This document shows positions 52,685 to 63,400 of a stretch of 64,000 nucleotides of DNA, in pieces (position 1 is the stretch's first letter; each line of letters begins with the position of its first letter). This stretch comes from Leadbetterella sp964563435 (GTDB taxonomy: Bacteria; Bacteroidota; Bacteroidia; Cytophagales; Spirosomataceae). The translations under genes were made by a program, and so were the position numbers. The DNA lies in assembly GCA_964563435.1 (NCBI GenBank), contig CAZLXI010000004.1:108955-172954 (forward strand), written 5' to 3'. The notes below the pieces were generated by a model. That model searched no databases. It was given only the letters and a program-made list of their open reading frames with translations, and was not told the DNA's origin.

Positions 52685-54058
52685 TTAATGTTTATCTCCC
52701 GGGGTTTTCTCCGATGACGACTTCAGCACTGCCTTTACTTCCGCCATGTTGATCACCGGCAGGAATTTAGAGAACAGGAGGAAGAGCGTTCCGAACAATC
52801 CGAAAGAGAAAATGTAGTCACCGATATCTCCCATCCGGGGGGTAAAGTAGGTCCAGCTGGAAGGGATATAATCTCTGTGAAGCGAGGTCACGATGATCAC
52901 GAAACGCTCAAACCACATACCGATGTTTACGATCACGGCAATGACAAACGACAGCACGATGTTTTTTCTCAGCTTTGCACTCCAGAATACCTGGGGCGAA
53001 AGCACGTTACAGGTCATCATGGCGGCGTATGACCACCAAAGCGGTCCTGTAGCCCGGTTAAGGAAGGCATATTTCTCATACTCCACTCCTGAATAGGCAG
53101 CAATAAAGAACTCCGTGATATAAGCGATACCTACAATAGAGCCTGTAAGCGTGATGATCTTATTCATTAAGGAAATGTGCTCCAGGGTAATGTAGTCTTC
53201 CAGTTTGTAAACCACCCGGGTGATGAGCATCAGGTTTTGTACCATGGCAAAACCCGAGAAGATCGCACCGGCCACAAAGTAAGGCGGGAAGATGGTAGTG
53301 TGCCATCCCGGAATTACTGAGGTGGCAAAGTCAAAAGATACGATGGTATGCACTGAAAGTACGAGGGGGGTCGATAAGCCGGCCAGGATCAGCGACACAT
53401 CTTCGTACCGGGCCCAGGTTTTGGCTCCACCGGTCCATCCCAGAGAAAGTACACCATAAATTTTCTTCCGGATTCCCGTGGCGCGGTCGCGGATGGTAGC
53501 CAGGTCAGGCACCATACCGATATACCAGAACAGGCAGGATACGGAGAAATAGGTGGAGATCGCGAACACGTCCCATACCAGCGGGGAGTTGAAGTTCACC
53601 CACAGCGAACCGAAGGTGTTGGGTAGCGGCAGGGCCCAGTGAGCTACCCAGGGTCTGCCCATGTGCATTAAGATGAATGAAGCCGCACAGATCACCGCAA
53701 AGATGGTCATGGCCTCTGCTGCGCGGTTAATGGAAGTTCTCCATTTCTGACGGAAAAGCAGCAGGATGGCGGAGATGAGTGTTCCGGCGTGACCGATGCC
53801 TACCCACCAAACGAAGTTGGTGATATCCCAGGCCCAGCCGACGGTTTTATTAAGTCCCCATACACCGAGACCCTCCCACCAGGTCCTGCCTACCCAGAAG
53901 GTACCGTACGCCAGTACAATTACACTCAGGGTAAATGCTATTTTCCATTCTTTGGTAGGTTTGGCCTCTACATGTCTGCAAATGTCCTCGGTAACGTCGT
54001 GGTGCGTTTTACCATTGGTTACCAAATGCTCTCTTATGGGTGAAACTACTGATGACAT
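52685..54058 (-). CDS. actC: Alternative complex III membrane subunit ActC (NrfD-like)
   Basis: 457 aa with about ten helices of the NrfD/PsrC family (FVWWVGIGHAGTLISAILLL, FYVAGAIFSGFAMVQNLMLI-like segments). In known structures ActC contains the quinol oxidation site next to the Fe-S clusters of ActB. It follows actB by 53 bases. Confidence 0.95.
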   Translation of the reverse strand: MSSVVSPIREHLVTNGKTHHDVTEDICRHVEAKPTKEWKIAFTLSVIVLAYGTFWVGRTWWEGLGVWGLNKTVGWAWDITNFVWWVGIGHAGTLISAILLLFRQKWRTSINRAAEAMTIFAVICAASFILMHMGRPWVAHWALPLPNTFGSLWVNFNSPLVWDVFAISTYFSVSCLFWYIGMVPDLATIRDRATGIRKKIYGVLSLGWTGGAKTWARYEDVSLILAGLSTPLVLSVHTIVSFDFATSVIPGWHTTIFPPYFVAGAIFSGFAMVQNLMLITRVVYKLEDYITLEHISLMNKIITLTGSIVGIAYITEFFIAAYSGVEYEKYAFLNRATGPLWWSYAAMMTCNVLSPQVFWSAKLRKNIVLSFVIAVIVNIGMWFERFVIIVTSLHRDYIPSSWTYFTPRMGDIGDYIFSFGLFGTLFLLFSKFLPVINMAEVKAVLKSSSEKTPGDKH

Positions 54059-54111
54059 AATTGTTCCCTAAATAAGTTAGGCTTTCTTTATTAATTAATA
54101 ACTAAATTCTT

Positions 54112-57100
54112 TTATGATACTACCTTGGAATCTTCCCTGTCTTTGTTACGAACTTTCACCAGGTAACTCAGCTGAGGCTGTACGTTAATTTCTTCCAGCA
54201 TGTGGAAGGCTCGGCCTTCTTTCTCTTCCGCCAATAGTTTCGATATTTTCGACTCCGGATCGTTCATGTCGCCGAAAGTAATACATCCGGTAGGGCAGGA
54301 TGAGCCACAGGCCATTTTAATGTCTCCGTCCTTCAACGGCCTCTTCGCTTTTTTGGCAAGAAGCTTACCTTCCTGTATCCGCTGAACACACATCGAACAT
54401 TTTTCAATCACCCCTCTTGACCGTACGGTTACTTCCGGGTTAATGACCATTCTGCCCAGCTCATTGTTGAACGCGTAGTCAAAATTATCGTTCTCAAAGT
54501 ATTTGAACCAGTTAAAACGTCTTACTTTATACGGACAGTTGTTCGCACAGTAACGGGTTCCCACACAGCGGTTATAGGCCATCTGGTTAAGACCTTCCGA
54601 AGAGTGGGTGGTGGCCAGTACCGGACATACGGTCTCACAAGGCGCATTGGAGCAGTGCTGACACATCATCGGCTGGAACACCACTTCCGGGTTGTCGGAA
54701 GCTACTTCCATGGCTTTGTAGCCACTTGGGTTGTAGCCCGTTTCGCGCGGAGCATCGGAGCTGTAGTAGCGGTCGATACGCACCCAGTGCATTTCCCTCG
54801 CGCGGGCCACTTCGGCTTTACCTACCACCGGGATGTTGTTTTCTGCCTGGCAACTGACCACGCAGGCGGCACATCCCGTACAGGTGTTCAGGTCAATGAC
54901 CATTCCCCAGCTGTGGCCTTTCTTTTCATGCCCGTTCCACATGGAAATGGTATTGGGCTTTTTGAAACCTTCTGATGTCGCTATTTTCGGCTCAAATCTC
55001 CCGGCTTTTACGTTTTTAACATATTCGCTCAGGATGGTCTCCTGCACTACTGCCTTCCGGCCCATGTACGTCTCGTGGGTTTGGGTTTGTGCCAGGGTAT
55101 AGCCGGATTTTGTTTTTTCCACCTGTATTCCGTCATTCCACGAGTTGGCAGCTCCTTTCGAGCCTTTCAGCAGGGGAAGAACATCCACACCCACGTTACC
55201 GGCTTTACCGGCTTTGGTGCGGCCGTATCCCCTTGCAATGGCCACGGTGCCGTCGGGCTGGCCTGGCTGGATCAGCACAGGCAGCTCCACGGTGGCGCTG
55301 CCGGCAGTTACTTTCACCCAGTCGCCCTGACCTATGCCCAGCTCGGTAGCGGTCTTCAACGAAAACGCAGCCGTATTTTCCCAGGTCACTTTGGAGATCG
55401 GATCCGGGGTTTCCTGTAACCAGGGGTTATTGGCATTTTTACCGGTACCAATGGTGGTATTTTCAAAAACATGAAGCTCGATACCGTTTCCTTTCAGTGT
55501 GGTGGCCTGAGCGGCAGCTTCCTGAATATTCCCGGTAAAAGCAGCGCCGGCCACAGGGGCCGCGCCTGATTCATGAACTCCGTCATGCAGTGCCTGTGTC
55601 CAGGACTTTCCGCCGAGTATGTTCGATTCCCAGTGGGCTTTCAGATAGCTATGGTATGATGTGTCTGAACCCGACCATTTCAGGATGCTGGCTTCCGGCT
55701 GACGCGACTGGAAGATATTGGAGATCGTGGGCTGGATGAGGGAATAATATCCTGTTTTCGGATGGGCATCCCCCCAGTTTTCCAGGAAATGGGTATTTAA
55801 AGCGATATAGGCACAGTTAGAAGCCGTTTCATCGGCCCTGTCGCTTATCGCTACGGTCAATTTCGCTTTTTTAAGTCCTTTTTCGATTTCAGCGCCTGAC
55901 AGGTGATCGTATACCGGGTTAGCATCGACAAAGATCACCGCATCAACGGCGCCGCTGTTCAGGTCTGCTACGAACTGCGCCATTTCGGTGTCGTTCCCCT
56001 GGCGGTAATTAACGGTGTTTCCGAAGTCGATGGTCGTGCCTACGGTTCCCAGAAGGGCGTTAAGGGCATTGACGAGGATCAGGGTGGAAACGTCACCCGA
56101 GCCGCTTACGATCAGGCTTCTGGCACCTGACTTTACGAGGTCGGCAGCGCATTTGTCCAGAAACTCAAAGTCGGCTTTCTGAACGGCCAGGGGAGAGCCC
56201 TGTCCCAGTTTTTCAGAAACCCGGTTATACAGGTTAGCCACCAGCAGACCTTCCTGGGAAGGCTTATACCGGCCGCGGTAATCCGCGTTAGCGCCGGTGA
56301 GTGTCATGGTAGGCTCATAGTGATAGTGCCGCGACATAGCCTTTTTGCCGTCTTTGCCGCTGCTTACTTTCCGGTTCACTACCCATCCGGCATTGTATTC
56401 CAGCGGGCTGATCCAGGCGCCGAGAAAATCGGCGTTTATGCCTACGATCACATCGGCATTTTCAAATTTATAGTCCGGAATAACGGCATTGCCAAAGCTT
56501 TTCTCATTGGCCTGCACCAGAGGATAAACCGAATTGGCGTCGTATTGCACCAGTTTTGCCGAAGGGTACTTTGCCGCAAAATCACCGATCACCTTTTTGA
56601 AGGTGGGGGAAAGAACAGTATTCGATACGATACGGATATTGGAAGCGGCGGTCAGTCCGGCCGTTACTTCTTTATCCAGGTTGGCCCAGCTGATCTCTTT
56701 CCCGTTTTTAAGGGGAGTTCTCAGGCGGTCGTTATCGTAAAGCGACAGGAGGGAGCCGTGAACAGCAGCGCTCAGGCATCCTTTGGAAATGCCGGAGAGG
56801 GAGTTTCCTTCGATCTTGATCGGACGTCCTTCCACGGTCTTCACCAGGATACTGGCGTAGTCGCCACCCTGTACATACGATGAAGCATAGTAGTTGGGAA
56901 TCCCCGGCTCTATGTCTACCGGCTTATTCAGGTAGGGAATTGTATGTCTTACGGGGGCGTCGCAGGCAGCCAGGGAAACGGCCGCCATTCCAAAGCCGAG
57001 AACTTTCAGGAAATCCCTGCGGTAGGTTCCCCCTTCTATATCATCAAAGTTAAATTCTCTATCGGCGTTTTTTACGACGTTGATATCATTTTTTAACTCT

Positions 57101-57138
57101 TCAATACCTTTCCAATACCTTTTGTTAGTATCCTCCAT
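54112..57138 (-). CDS. actB: Alternative complex III iron-sulfur/molybdopterin-like subunit ActB
   Basis: 1008 aa. A variant Tat signal (YRRDFLKVLGFGMAAVSLAAC, residues ~38-58) ends in a lipidatable Cys. A long molybdopterin oxidoreductase-like domain (about 60-730) has no obvious Mo ligand, as known for ActB. The C-terminal ferredoxin domain has CTGCAACVVSCQAEN, CQHCSNAPCETVCP, CVGTRYCANNCPYK and CSMCVQRIQ...CGSSCPTGC for four clusters. It moves electrons from ActC to the hemes of ActA. Confidence 0.95.
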   Translation of the reverse strand: MEDTNKRYWKGIEELKNDINVVKNADREFNFDDIEGGTYRRDFLKVLGFGMAAVSLAACDAPVRHTIPYLNKPVDIEPGIPNYYASSYVQGGDYASILVKTVEGRPIKIEGNSLSGISKGCLSAAVHGSLLSLYDNDRLRTPLKNGKEISWANLDKEVTAGLTAASNIRIVSNTVLSPTFKKVIGDFAAKYPSAKLVQYDANSVYPLVQANEKSFGNAVIPDYKFENADVIVGINADFLGAWISPLEYNAGWVVNRKVSSGKDGKKAMSRHYHYEPTMTLTGANADYRGRYKPSQEGLLVANLYNRVSEKLGQGSPLAVQKADFEFLDKCAADLVKSGARSLIVSGSGDVSTLILVNALNALLGTVGTTIDFGNTVNYRQGNDTEMAQFVADLNSGAVDAVIFVDANPVYDHLSGAEIEKGLKKAKLTVAISDRADETASNCAYIALNTHFLENWGDAHPKTGYYSLIQPTISNIFQSRQPEASILKWSGSDTSYHSYLKAHWESNILGGKSWTQALHDGVHESGAAPVAGAAFTGNIQEAAAQATTLKGNGIELHVFENTTIGTGKNANNPWLQETPDPISKVTWENTAAFSLKTATELGIGQGDWVKVTAGSATVELPVLIQPGQPDGTVAIARGYGRTKAGKAGNVGVDVLPLLKGSKGAANSWNDGIQVEKTKSGYTLAQTQTHETYMGRKAVVQETILSEYVKNVKAGRFEPKIATSEGFKKPNTISMWNGHEKKGHSWGMVIDLNTCTGCAACVVSCQAENNIPVVGKAEVARAREMHWVRIDRYYSSDAPRETGYNPSGYKAMEVASDNPEVVFQPMMCQHCSNAPCETVCPVLATTHSSEGLNQMAYNRCVGTRYCANNCPYKVRRFNWFKYFENDNFDYAFNNELGRMVINPEVTVRSRGVIEKCSMCVQRIQEGKLLAKKAKRPLKDGDIKMACGSSCPTGCITFGDMNDPESKISKLLAEEKEGRAFHMLEEINVQPQLSYLVKVRNKDREDSKVVS

Positions 57139-57179
57139 GAGTATAATGTAAGTAAAATTCCAGTTTTAATTAAAGGTAA

Positions 57180-58427
57180 TTAATAATGACATTTGGCACA
57201 TTCCAATCCGCCGATATCCTCCACCTTCATTGGTTTGGAAGACACTTCCTCGTGTGCCGAGAGCAGTTTGTCGTAATACGCATTACCTTTTGAGTTCACA
57301 TCTGTCTGACGGTGACAGTCGATACACCATCCCATGGTCAGCGAGTATCTTTGCTGAACCACTTCCATATTTTTAATATCTCCGTGACAGTTTTCACAAT
57401 CCAGGCCGCCCACAACGGTATGCTGAGAGTGGTTAAAGTACGCCAGGTCAGGGAGGTTATGCACCCGTACCCACTCTATCGGCGTATTGGTCTCAATAGC
57501 CCGGTAGATCTTCTGGATTTCAGGAGATTCCCGCTTGATGGTATTGTGACAGTTCATACAGATGCTGGATGACGGTATACCGGCCTGCTTTCCTTTATAA
57601 ACTCCGGTGTGGCAGTAGCCGCAATCAATCTCCATATCACCTGCATGAAGCTTATGGGAGAAGTTAACCGGCTGCGCGGGCGCGTATCCCTGATGTACAC
57701 CGATACTGAACAGCCCGTCGAGGGTGGCTTTGGTTCCCAGTATGATGAAAAGCCAGATAATGGCCGTTCTTACCGTAGTATTGCTGAAAAGGGTTTTGAG
57801 GTTATCTCCGAAAGAGGTCTTCGGCTGTGCCAGCTCCTGAGTAAGGCTTTCATCTGATTTCGAAAGCGTGCTCAGCAGGCGGATTACCGCCAGAAGGGCC
57901 ACCAGCACCAGCACCATGATGGCAAGAAGAGAAACCAGGATAATATTGAAGAATTTACCGCCGCCGGTTTCCTGTCCACCCTGGGCCGCCACTGCACCCG
58001 CTACTGCGACAGGGGCTTCATTGGCTTTCTTCACGTACGCCAGGAGATCATGTATTTCTTTGTCGCCGTAAGCAGGGAAGGCAGTCATCTGCAGCTTGTT
58101 GAACTTATTGAAAAGGTCAACAGCATACTTATCACCGCTGTTAATTACTTTATCGGGATTTTGGATCCATGCTTTGATCCATGCAAAATCCCTTCTTTCG
58201 TCAATTCCCTTTAAGCCGGGGCCTACCACTATTTTATCATCGGCGGAGTGACACTGCTTACAGTTGTTCTTGAAAAGGGCTTCTCCGGCTACCGGGTCAC
58301 CTGCTTCTCCGGCTGAGGCAGCTTCTGCAGCGGGTTCTGCTGCTGCTTCCTGTGCAAAAACACCCTGGCCTGACAAAAATACAAAGGTGATCAGAAGTAA
58401 GAATTTCCTCGTAATGGTATGTAACAT
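57180..58427 (-). CDS. actA: Alternative complex III multiheme cytochrome ActA with N-terminal cytochrome c domain
   Basis: 415 aa with a signal peptide. Six heme motifs are visible: CKQCH in an N-terminal monoheme cytochrome c domain (residues ~45-135), then after two helices (~160-240) CGYCH, CMNCH, CENCH, CIDCH and CAKCH in the pentaheme domain. The last heme is at the extreme C-terminus. The N-terminal domain has a Met ligand candidate in KLQMTAFPAYG. It is the electron-exit subunit of complex III and the first gene of the operon. Confidence 0.94.
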   Translation of the reverse strand: MLHTITRKFLLLITFVFLSGQGVFAQEAAAEPAAEAASAGEAGDPVAGEALFKNNCKQCHSADDKIVVGPGLKGIDERRDFAWIKAWIQNPDKVINSGDKYAVDLFNKFNKLQMTAFPAYGDKEIHDLLAYVKKANEAPVAVAGAVAAQGGQETGGGKFFNIILVSLLAIMVLVLVALLAVIRLLSTLSKSDESLTQELAQPKTSFGDNLKTLFSNTTVRTAIIWLFIILGTKATLDGLFSIGVHQGYAPAQPVNFSHKLHAGDMEIDCGYCHTGVYKGKQAGIPSSSICMNCHNTIKRESPEIQKIYRAIETNTPIEWVRVHNLPDLAYFNHSQHTVVGGLDCENCHGDIKNMEVVQQRYSLTMGWCIDCHRQTDVNSKGNAYYDKLLSAHEEVSSKPMKVEDIGGLECAKCHY

Positions 58428-58874
58428 ATTTAACAGAATATTGCTATTTCATCCAGACTGCAAAACTAATGGAGGAATAGTTGGGAACAAAATATGCATT
58501 GTGAATTTTCGGGACTTAAAAAAATTTAGAACTATTTTAAATAGAACTTAAACTATTGATAATCATTGATTTATTTGCCTATTCTTTCAAAAGTTCCATT
58601 TGCCTGAGGGCCCGGAAATAGTATTTATCTTAGACGATTCGTATAAGCGGGGAGGGGGTGGGTTTTCGGGAAACTGGAGGGTTGGGGATGGGAATATAAG
58701 GAGTAAATAGACTTTCAGAAAAGTCCGGCATTTGTACTCATGTGCATCCCGACTCCGCCCGATGTGACAAGTGGTAACCGCCCCTGTCAGTCCGAGCGAA
58801 GTCGAGAATCGCATTTTTCGAGAACCGCTTTGAAGGATAAAACCTTACAAAACTTTTCAGAATACTTCTTTAAA
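58428..58874. other. Intergenic region between actA and the SusD gene
   Basis: 447 bases. It contains the act promoter (58461-58491) and, at about 58784-58808, CCTGTCAGTCCGAGCGAAGTC followed by GAGA, a stretch that resembles a dispersed repeat of Bacteroidota. A 75-codon frame at 58587-58814 lacks family features and crosses this repeat. The rest is A/T-rich with no gene seen. Confidence 0.6.
58461..58491 (-). promoter_or_regulatory. Promoter of the act-cta respiratory operon
   Basis: On the minus strand TTTG (58491-58488), exactly 19 bases, then TAGTTTTG (58468-58461): full match to the Bacteroidota consensus, 33 bases upstream of the actA ATG. It probably drives the 16-kb run down to 41943. 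Confidence 0.8.
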
Positions 58875-60416
58875 TTACTTTAACAGCCACATTACCTGGT
58901 TGTTATCATCACTGCCGCCGAACTGGCTGCTAATGGCGGCCGATACGTTGTCGGTATTGTAGTTCAGCTCGCTGTTCGGGTACATCCACCGCACCGGCAG
59001 CCGGTCGGAAGGAACATTGGAGTTCGATGCCGGGTTGATGGTAAATTTCGGATACCCGGTTCTCCGGTTCTCGAAGAAAGCATCAAAAGGCGCCTGCAGG
59101 AAAGTGCTGATGAAGCGTTGGGTAATGATCTGCTTTATCTTGTTTTCGACAGTACCGGCAAGCTTCACTTTATCAGAAACGGCGTAATCATTGATGTAAG
59201 TCTCCGTCATTCGCATACCGTGATGAAACAGGGTGTTATCCGGCGTGTTGCCTGCCGTAAACTGCATAGCGGCTTTTACTCCGTCGGCATAGTGCCCTTC
59301 GGCGGAGCCCTCCGATATCCAGCCCCTTACGGCAGCTTCAGCCAGAATGAACTTCACCATAGGGTAGCTCAACAGAAATATAGGCTCGGCATTGGCCAGC
59401 TCTGAATAGCGGCTGTTGATAGGTGAGTAGTCACCGGTAGCAAAGATCCGCGTGATATCGGAATAGATCATAGCCGGGTCAACTCCTATGTAGGCATCAG
59501 GGCTGCTCTGTGATTTGCCCGCAGCCACCTGCACGGGAGACGGATTGGCATAATAGAACAGCCTGCGATCATCTAGTGCCTTTAATTCATCTGTAAGCAC
59601 CGAAGAGCTCACCGGGTAAATGATAAACGAGTTACCCAGCTTGTACCATGGATACCGCTGCCCGGCCACATCAGAATAAACCAGCTGGAAGTTATCGGCA
59701 TTGCTTTCGAAAACGGGTTTTGTATTTACGATCTCGTTAAAGCGTTCCCGTATTCTCAGATCTGTCTCATTTACTTTCCGGGAAAGTGACATTAACACAT
59801 GCAGCTCAAAGGAATTAACCATTTTTCGCCATTTGGTGACGTCTCCGCCATAGATCGGGTCTCCCTCAAAGCGTGAGCCCTGTGCAAACAGCTTGTCGGC
59901 TTCTTCCAGTTCGCTGAGTATCCCCAGGATCACCGTTTTCTGGGAATCGTATTTAGGGGCTGTGATATTTTGCTGTCCCTGCAGGGCTTCGGTATACGGG
60001 ATGTCACCCAGGCGTATGGTCGTATTGTAAAACTTATACGCCCGCATAAATTTCCCCAGGGCCGTGTAGGAATTTTTGATAGGGCCTTCGGGAGAGGCTT
60101 CTATCATTTTCTCTACGTTAGTGAGTATCACCAGGCCGTCGAGTGAGCCTCTTCCCAGGAAATTGTACTGATAGTTTTCGTCAAATTCCGTATATACGAT
60201 GGTTTTTCCCAACAGAAACGGTTGAAGAAAGCCTTTGGTGCTGGCGATATCCGTTTCTGTGATGTTCAGGATCAGGCGGGTGGCCAGCATTTGCGCCGTC
60301 ACCTTGGTGGCTGCGTTGGGATTGGAGTTCAGCTCTTCAAAATCTGAACAACTGTTCAGCATTAAGATGCTGAGAACCGTCAGGATATATATTTTTATTC
60401 CGGATGTCATTTTCAT
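58875..60416 (-). CDS. SusD/RagB family nutrient-binding lipoprotein
   Basis: 513 aa, lipoprotein signal ending ILMLNSC. It resembles the SusD-like_2 group: NPNAATKVTAQMLATRLILN at the N-terminus, GKFMRAYKFYNTTIRLGDIPYTEAL, and the C-terminal APFDAFFENRRTGYPKFTINPASN and RLPVRWMYPNSELNYN. This group often pairs with transporters for peptides or glycans of unknown type. It lies 13 bases downstream of the SusC partner. No enzymes are attached. Confidence 0.94.
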   Translation of the reverse strand: MKMTSGIKIYILTVLSILMLNSCSDFEELNSNPNAATKVTAQMLATRLILNITETDIASTKGFLQPFLLGKTIVYTEFDENYQYNFLGRGSLDGLVILTNVEKMIEASPEGPIKNSYTALGKFMRAYKFYNTTIRLGDIPYTEALQGQQNITAPKYDSQKTVILGILSELEEADKLFAQGSRFEGDPIYGGDVTKWRKMVNSFELHVLMSLSRKVNETDLRIRERFNEIVNTKPVFESNADNFQLVYSDVAGQRYPWYKLGNSFIIYPVSSSVLTDELKALDDRRLFYYANPSPVQVAAGKSQSSPDAYIGVDPAMIYSDITRIFATGDYSPINSRYSELANAEPIFLLSYPMVKFILAEAAVRGWISEGSAEGHYADGVKAAMQFTAGNTPDNTLFHHGMRMTETYINDYAVSDKVKLAGTVENKIKQIITQRFISTFLQAPFDAFFENRRTGYPKFTINPASNSNVPSDRLPVRWMYPNSELNYNTDNVSAAISSQFGGSDDNNQVMWLLK

Positions 60417-60429
60417 GAGATTAATTAGT

Positions 60430-63400
60430 TTAGAATGTCAATTGTAAGTTCAGACCGATGTATCTCATTGACGGCGAGGTCAGGTCAGAATCATTGGCCT
60501 TATCCGGGTCTGCAAACCGGAATTCCTTTGTCCATAACCACACATTTTGCCCGGTCAGTGATACCGATGCCGATTTTGCCCCCACATACCTGGCGGCCCG
60601 GGAAGGCAGGCGGTATCCCAATGCGATCTCCCGGAGTTTTATAAAGGTGGCATCGGCTATACCGCGGGTGCCGTCACCGTAGTTTCTGGCATATGACTGA
60701 TACGACACTTTAGTATCGTTAGGGGCGTACTCACGGGTATCTGTCAGAATGTTTCCATAATTATCATACGTAACGGTTCCGCTCACGATCTTTACACCCT
60801 GGCCCACATAAGAGCGGTTTTTGTTCACCACCTCGTCATAGCGGTTCGGGTTGTCGGTATCCGGGTGCGAGCCGGTATCAAACATTTTAAAAGAGGTATA
60901 ATTATACAATACACCTCCTACCCGGCCGTCAAAGCTAAGAGCTGCCGTAAAGTTTTTGTACCTGAAGTTATTTGAAAGACCCCATACAAATGTAGGATTG
61001 GTATAACCGTGTACATAGCTATAGTTACTGGCTATCGGAAGGCCGTTGGTGTTATGGATCAGGTTACCGTTACTGTCCCGAAGCCACATTCTGTCTGTAT
61101 AAACGTCTGTCCTCTTACCTGATTTTGTCCAGGCGTTATCTGCAGAATACACGGGATCAAGGTCTTTATAGTAGGTCTGGTAGTTCGACCAGTTTGCTAT
61201 AATATCCCAATTAAAATTTTCTTTCTTCAGCGCTGCTGCTTCCAGCGTAAGCTCAAGACCTTTTCTTACGGTGGTTTGCTCCGTGTTGATCAGGGTACTG
61301 GTAAAGCCGGATGCAGGGGAGACAGGCGCGCTGGTCTGGGTGTTATAGAAGAATTTATTAAAGTAGGCCGCATCAAATTTAAATCGTTTCTTTAAGAGAT
61401 AGGTGGAGACCCCGGCTTCCCAGGTACGGTTGGTTTGTGCGTTTACGATCCCGTCACGTATGGTGGTAGGGTAAGCCGCCGAGTTCCAGGGAAGCCAGTC
61501 GGCCAGGGTGGTGCTGTAGGTCTGATTGGTGGCATATACACCGAGGTCCGATTTGGACACCGTCCAGGATCCACGGAGTTTTAAGAAATCAACGGCTTTT
61601 GGCATATTCACAAACTCACTCAGCACCAAACTACCTCCCACGGAAGGGTAAAAATAGGAACGGGAATATCTCGGCATGGTAGAAGACCAGTCGTTACGTC
61701 CTGTAACATCGAGGAAAACGGCATTCACGTAAGAAAACGAGGCCTTTCCTAATACACTGTTTACCTGTTTGCGGCTTATGCCTGTACTGACGTTAGCCCT
61801 TTCCACGGAGTTGTTCAGCGAGTACCATCCCGGAATGGTGATCCCGCCCCGGGTAGAGCTGTTCAGGTTATCGTCTACCCAGGTATAAATGGTACCACCG
61901 CCCAATAAGTCAAGGCCGAAGTCGCCAAAGTTCTTATTATACATTAAGAGGGCATCTCCGTTAAAGCTCCAGCCTGTAGCTTTGTTTAATGCGTACATAC
62001 CGGCGGCATCCCAGCCCCTGTTAGACAGGATATTGGGCGGATTTCTTCTTTCGGTGGTGTTGGAGTAGAGGTCAAAACCCGGGCGTATCAACAATTTAGC
62101 TCCTTCAAACAGCTTGTAATTGATGGAGAAGTTGGTGTTCATTTTATTTTGCTCTATGGCATTTAACTTTTCATACGCCATAATATAAGGGTTATCGTAC
62201 CAGGCCGTGTAGTGCCAGTTTTGCTTTTCATTAGGCACCAGCCAATAATTATCTTTGTATAAACTCAGGTCATATTCAGGTCCCATCCATACCAGGATGT
62301 TGTAAATATAGCCCTGGTCGCCATACCCCGCTCCGAAGGTCTGGGGAGCCTGCTTTCTGTTAAAGCCCATCGTGCTGGTGATGTTCAGCTTGTCAGAGAG
62401 CGTTATCTCTCCGCTTACGTTAAAGTTGATGGCGTTGGATTTCAGGTTCGGGTATTGCCCTTTGTCCATGATATGGTTCAGCGAGATCCGGAAGCTGCCG
62501 TTTTCGCCACTTTGGGCCAGGCTGAGGTTGTTGTTGGAAACAAACCCGGTTTGAAGAAAATCAGGAAAGTTATTTTTTCCGGCGGAGGTAAGCTCCCGTA
62601 CTTCCATTTCTTTGGTGACGGGGCTCCATTGGTTGGCCATTACGCCGGCATCCAGCTTTGCTCCCCAAACGTAGTCGGTAGGGCTATACACCCCTCCAAG
62701 CCCCGCACTGTAGCTGGTTTGTACTTCGGGCAGCATCAGGAAGCCCGCATTCATCATGTTATTGGAATTAAACGAGACCTGGAGGCCTTTGCCTTTCGCT
62801 CCCTTTTTGGTGGTCACGATAACAGCACCGCCGCTACCCCGCGAGCCGTAAAGAGCAGCAGCTGTAGGGCCTTTCAGTACATCAATACTTTCTATATCAT
62901 CCTGGGGGATGTTTCCGAGGTTCATGTTGCCGTAAGGTACGCCGTCAATGACCAGAAGCGGGGTTTCACCCCTTAGTAATAAGGAAGGGGCCTCGTTAAA
63001 TTCCGTACTGTTCCGTACCCAGAGGCCTGAAACCTTACCGGTCATGGAGGTGGCGACATTCGTCCCTTTTACAGTGTTCAGTGTTTCTCCGCCCAGCTTC
63101 TGCGTAGCATAACCCAGGGCGCGTTCCTCTCTTTTCACCCCGAGGGCCGTTACCACTACCTCATCCAGCAGCTTGTTGTCGCTGCTAAGATGGATGTCAA
63201 TGACACTACGCGACCCCACGGATTCTTCCACGGTTTCATACCCTAAGAAGGAGAATACCAGAACTGCGTCATTACCGGGAACCGACAGGGAGTACCTGCC
63301 GTCAGCATCGGTGTAGGTGGCCGTGTTGGTGTTTTTCACCCTGACGGTCACCCCCGGCAGGGCCTGGTCGTTTACCGGGTCGTTTACGGTTCCCGAGACC

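Noticed and set aside
58587..58814. 75-codon minus-strand frame
   Set aside because: Pro/Ser-rich with no domain, and it runs through a repeat-like element in an intergenic region.
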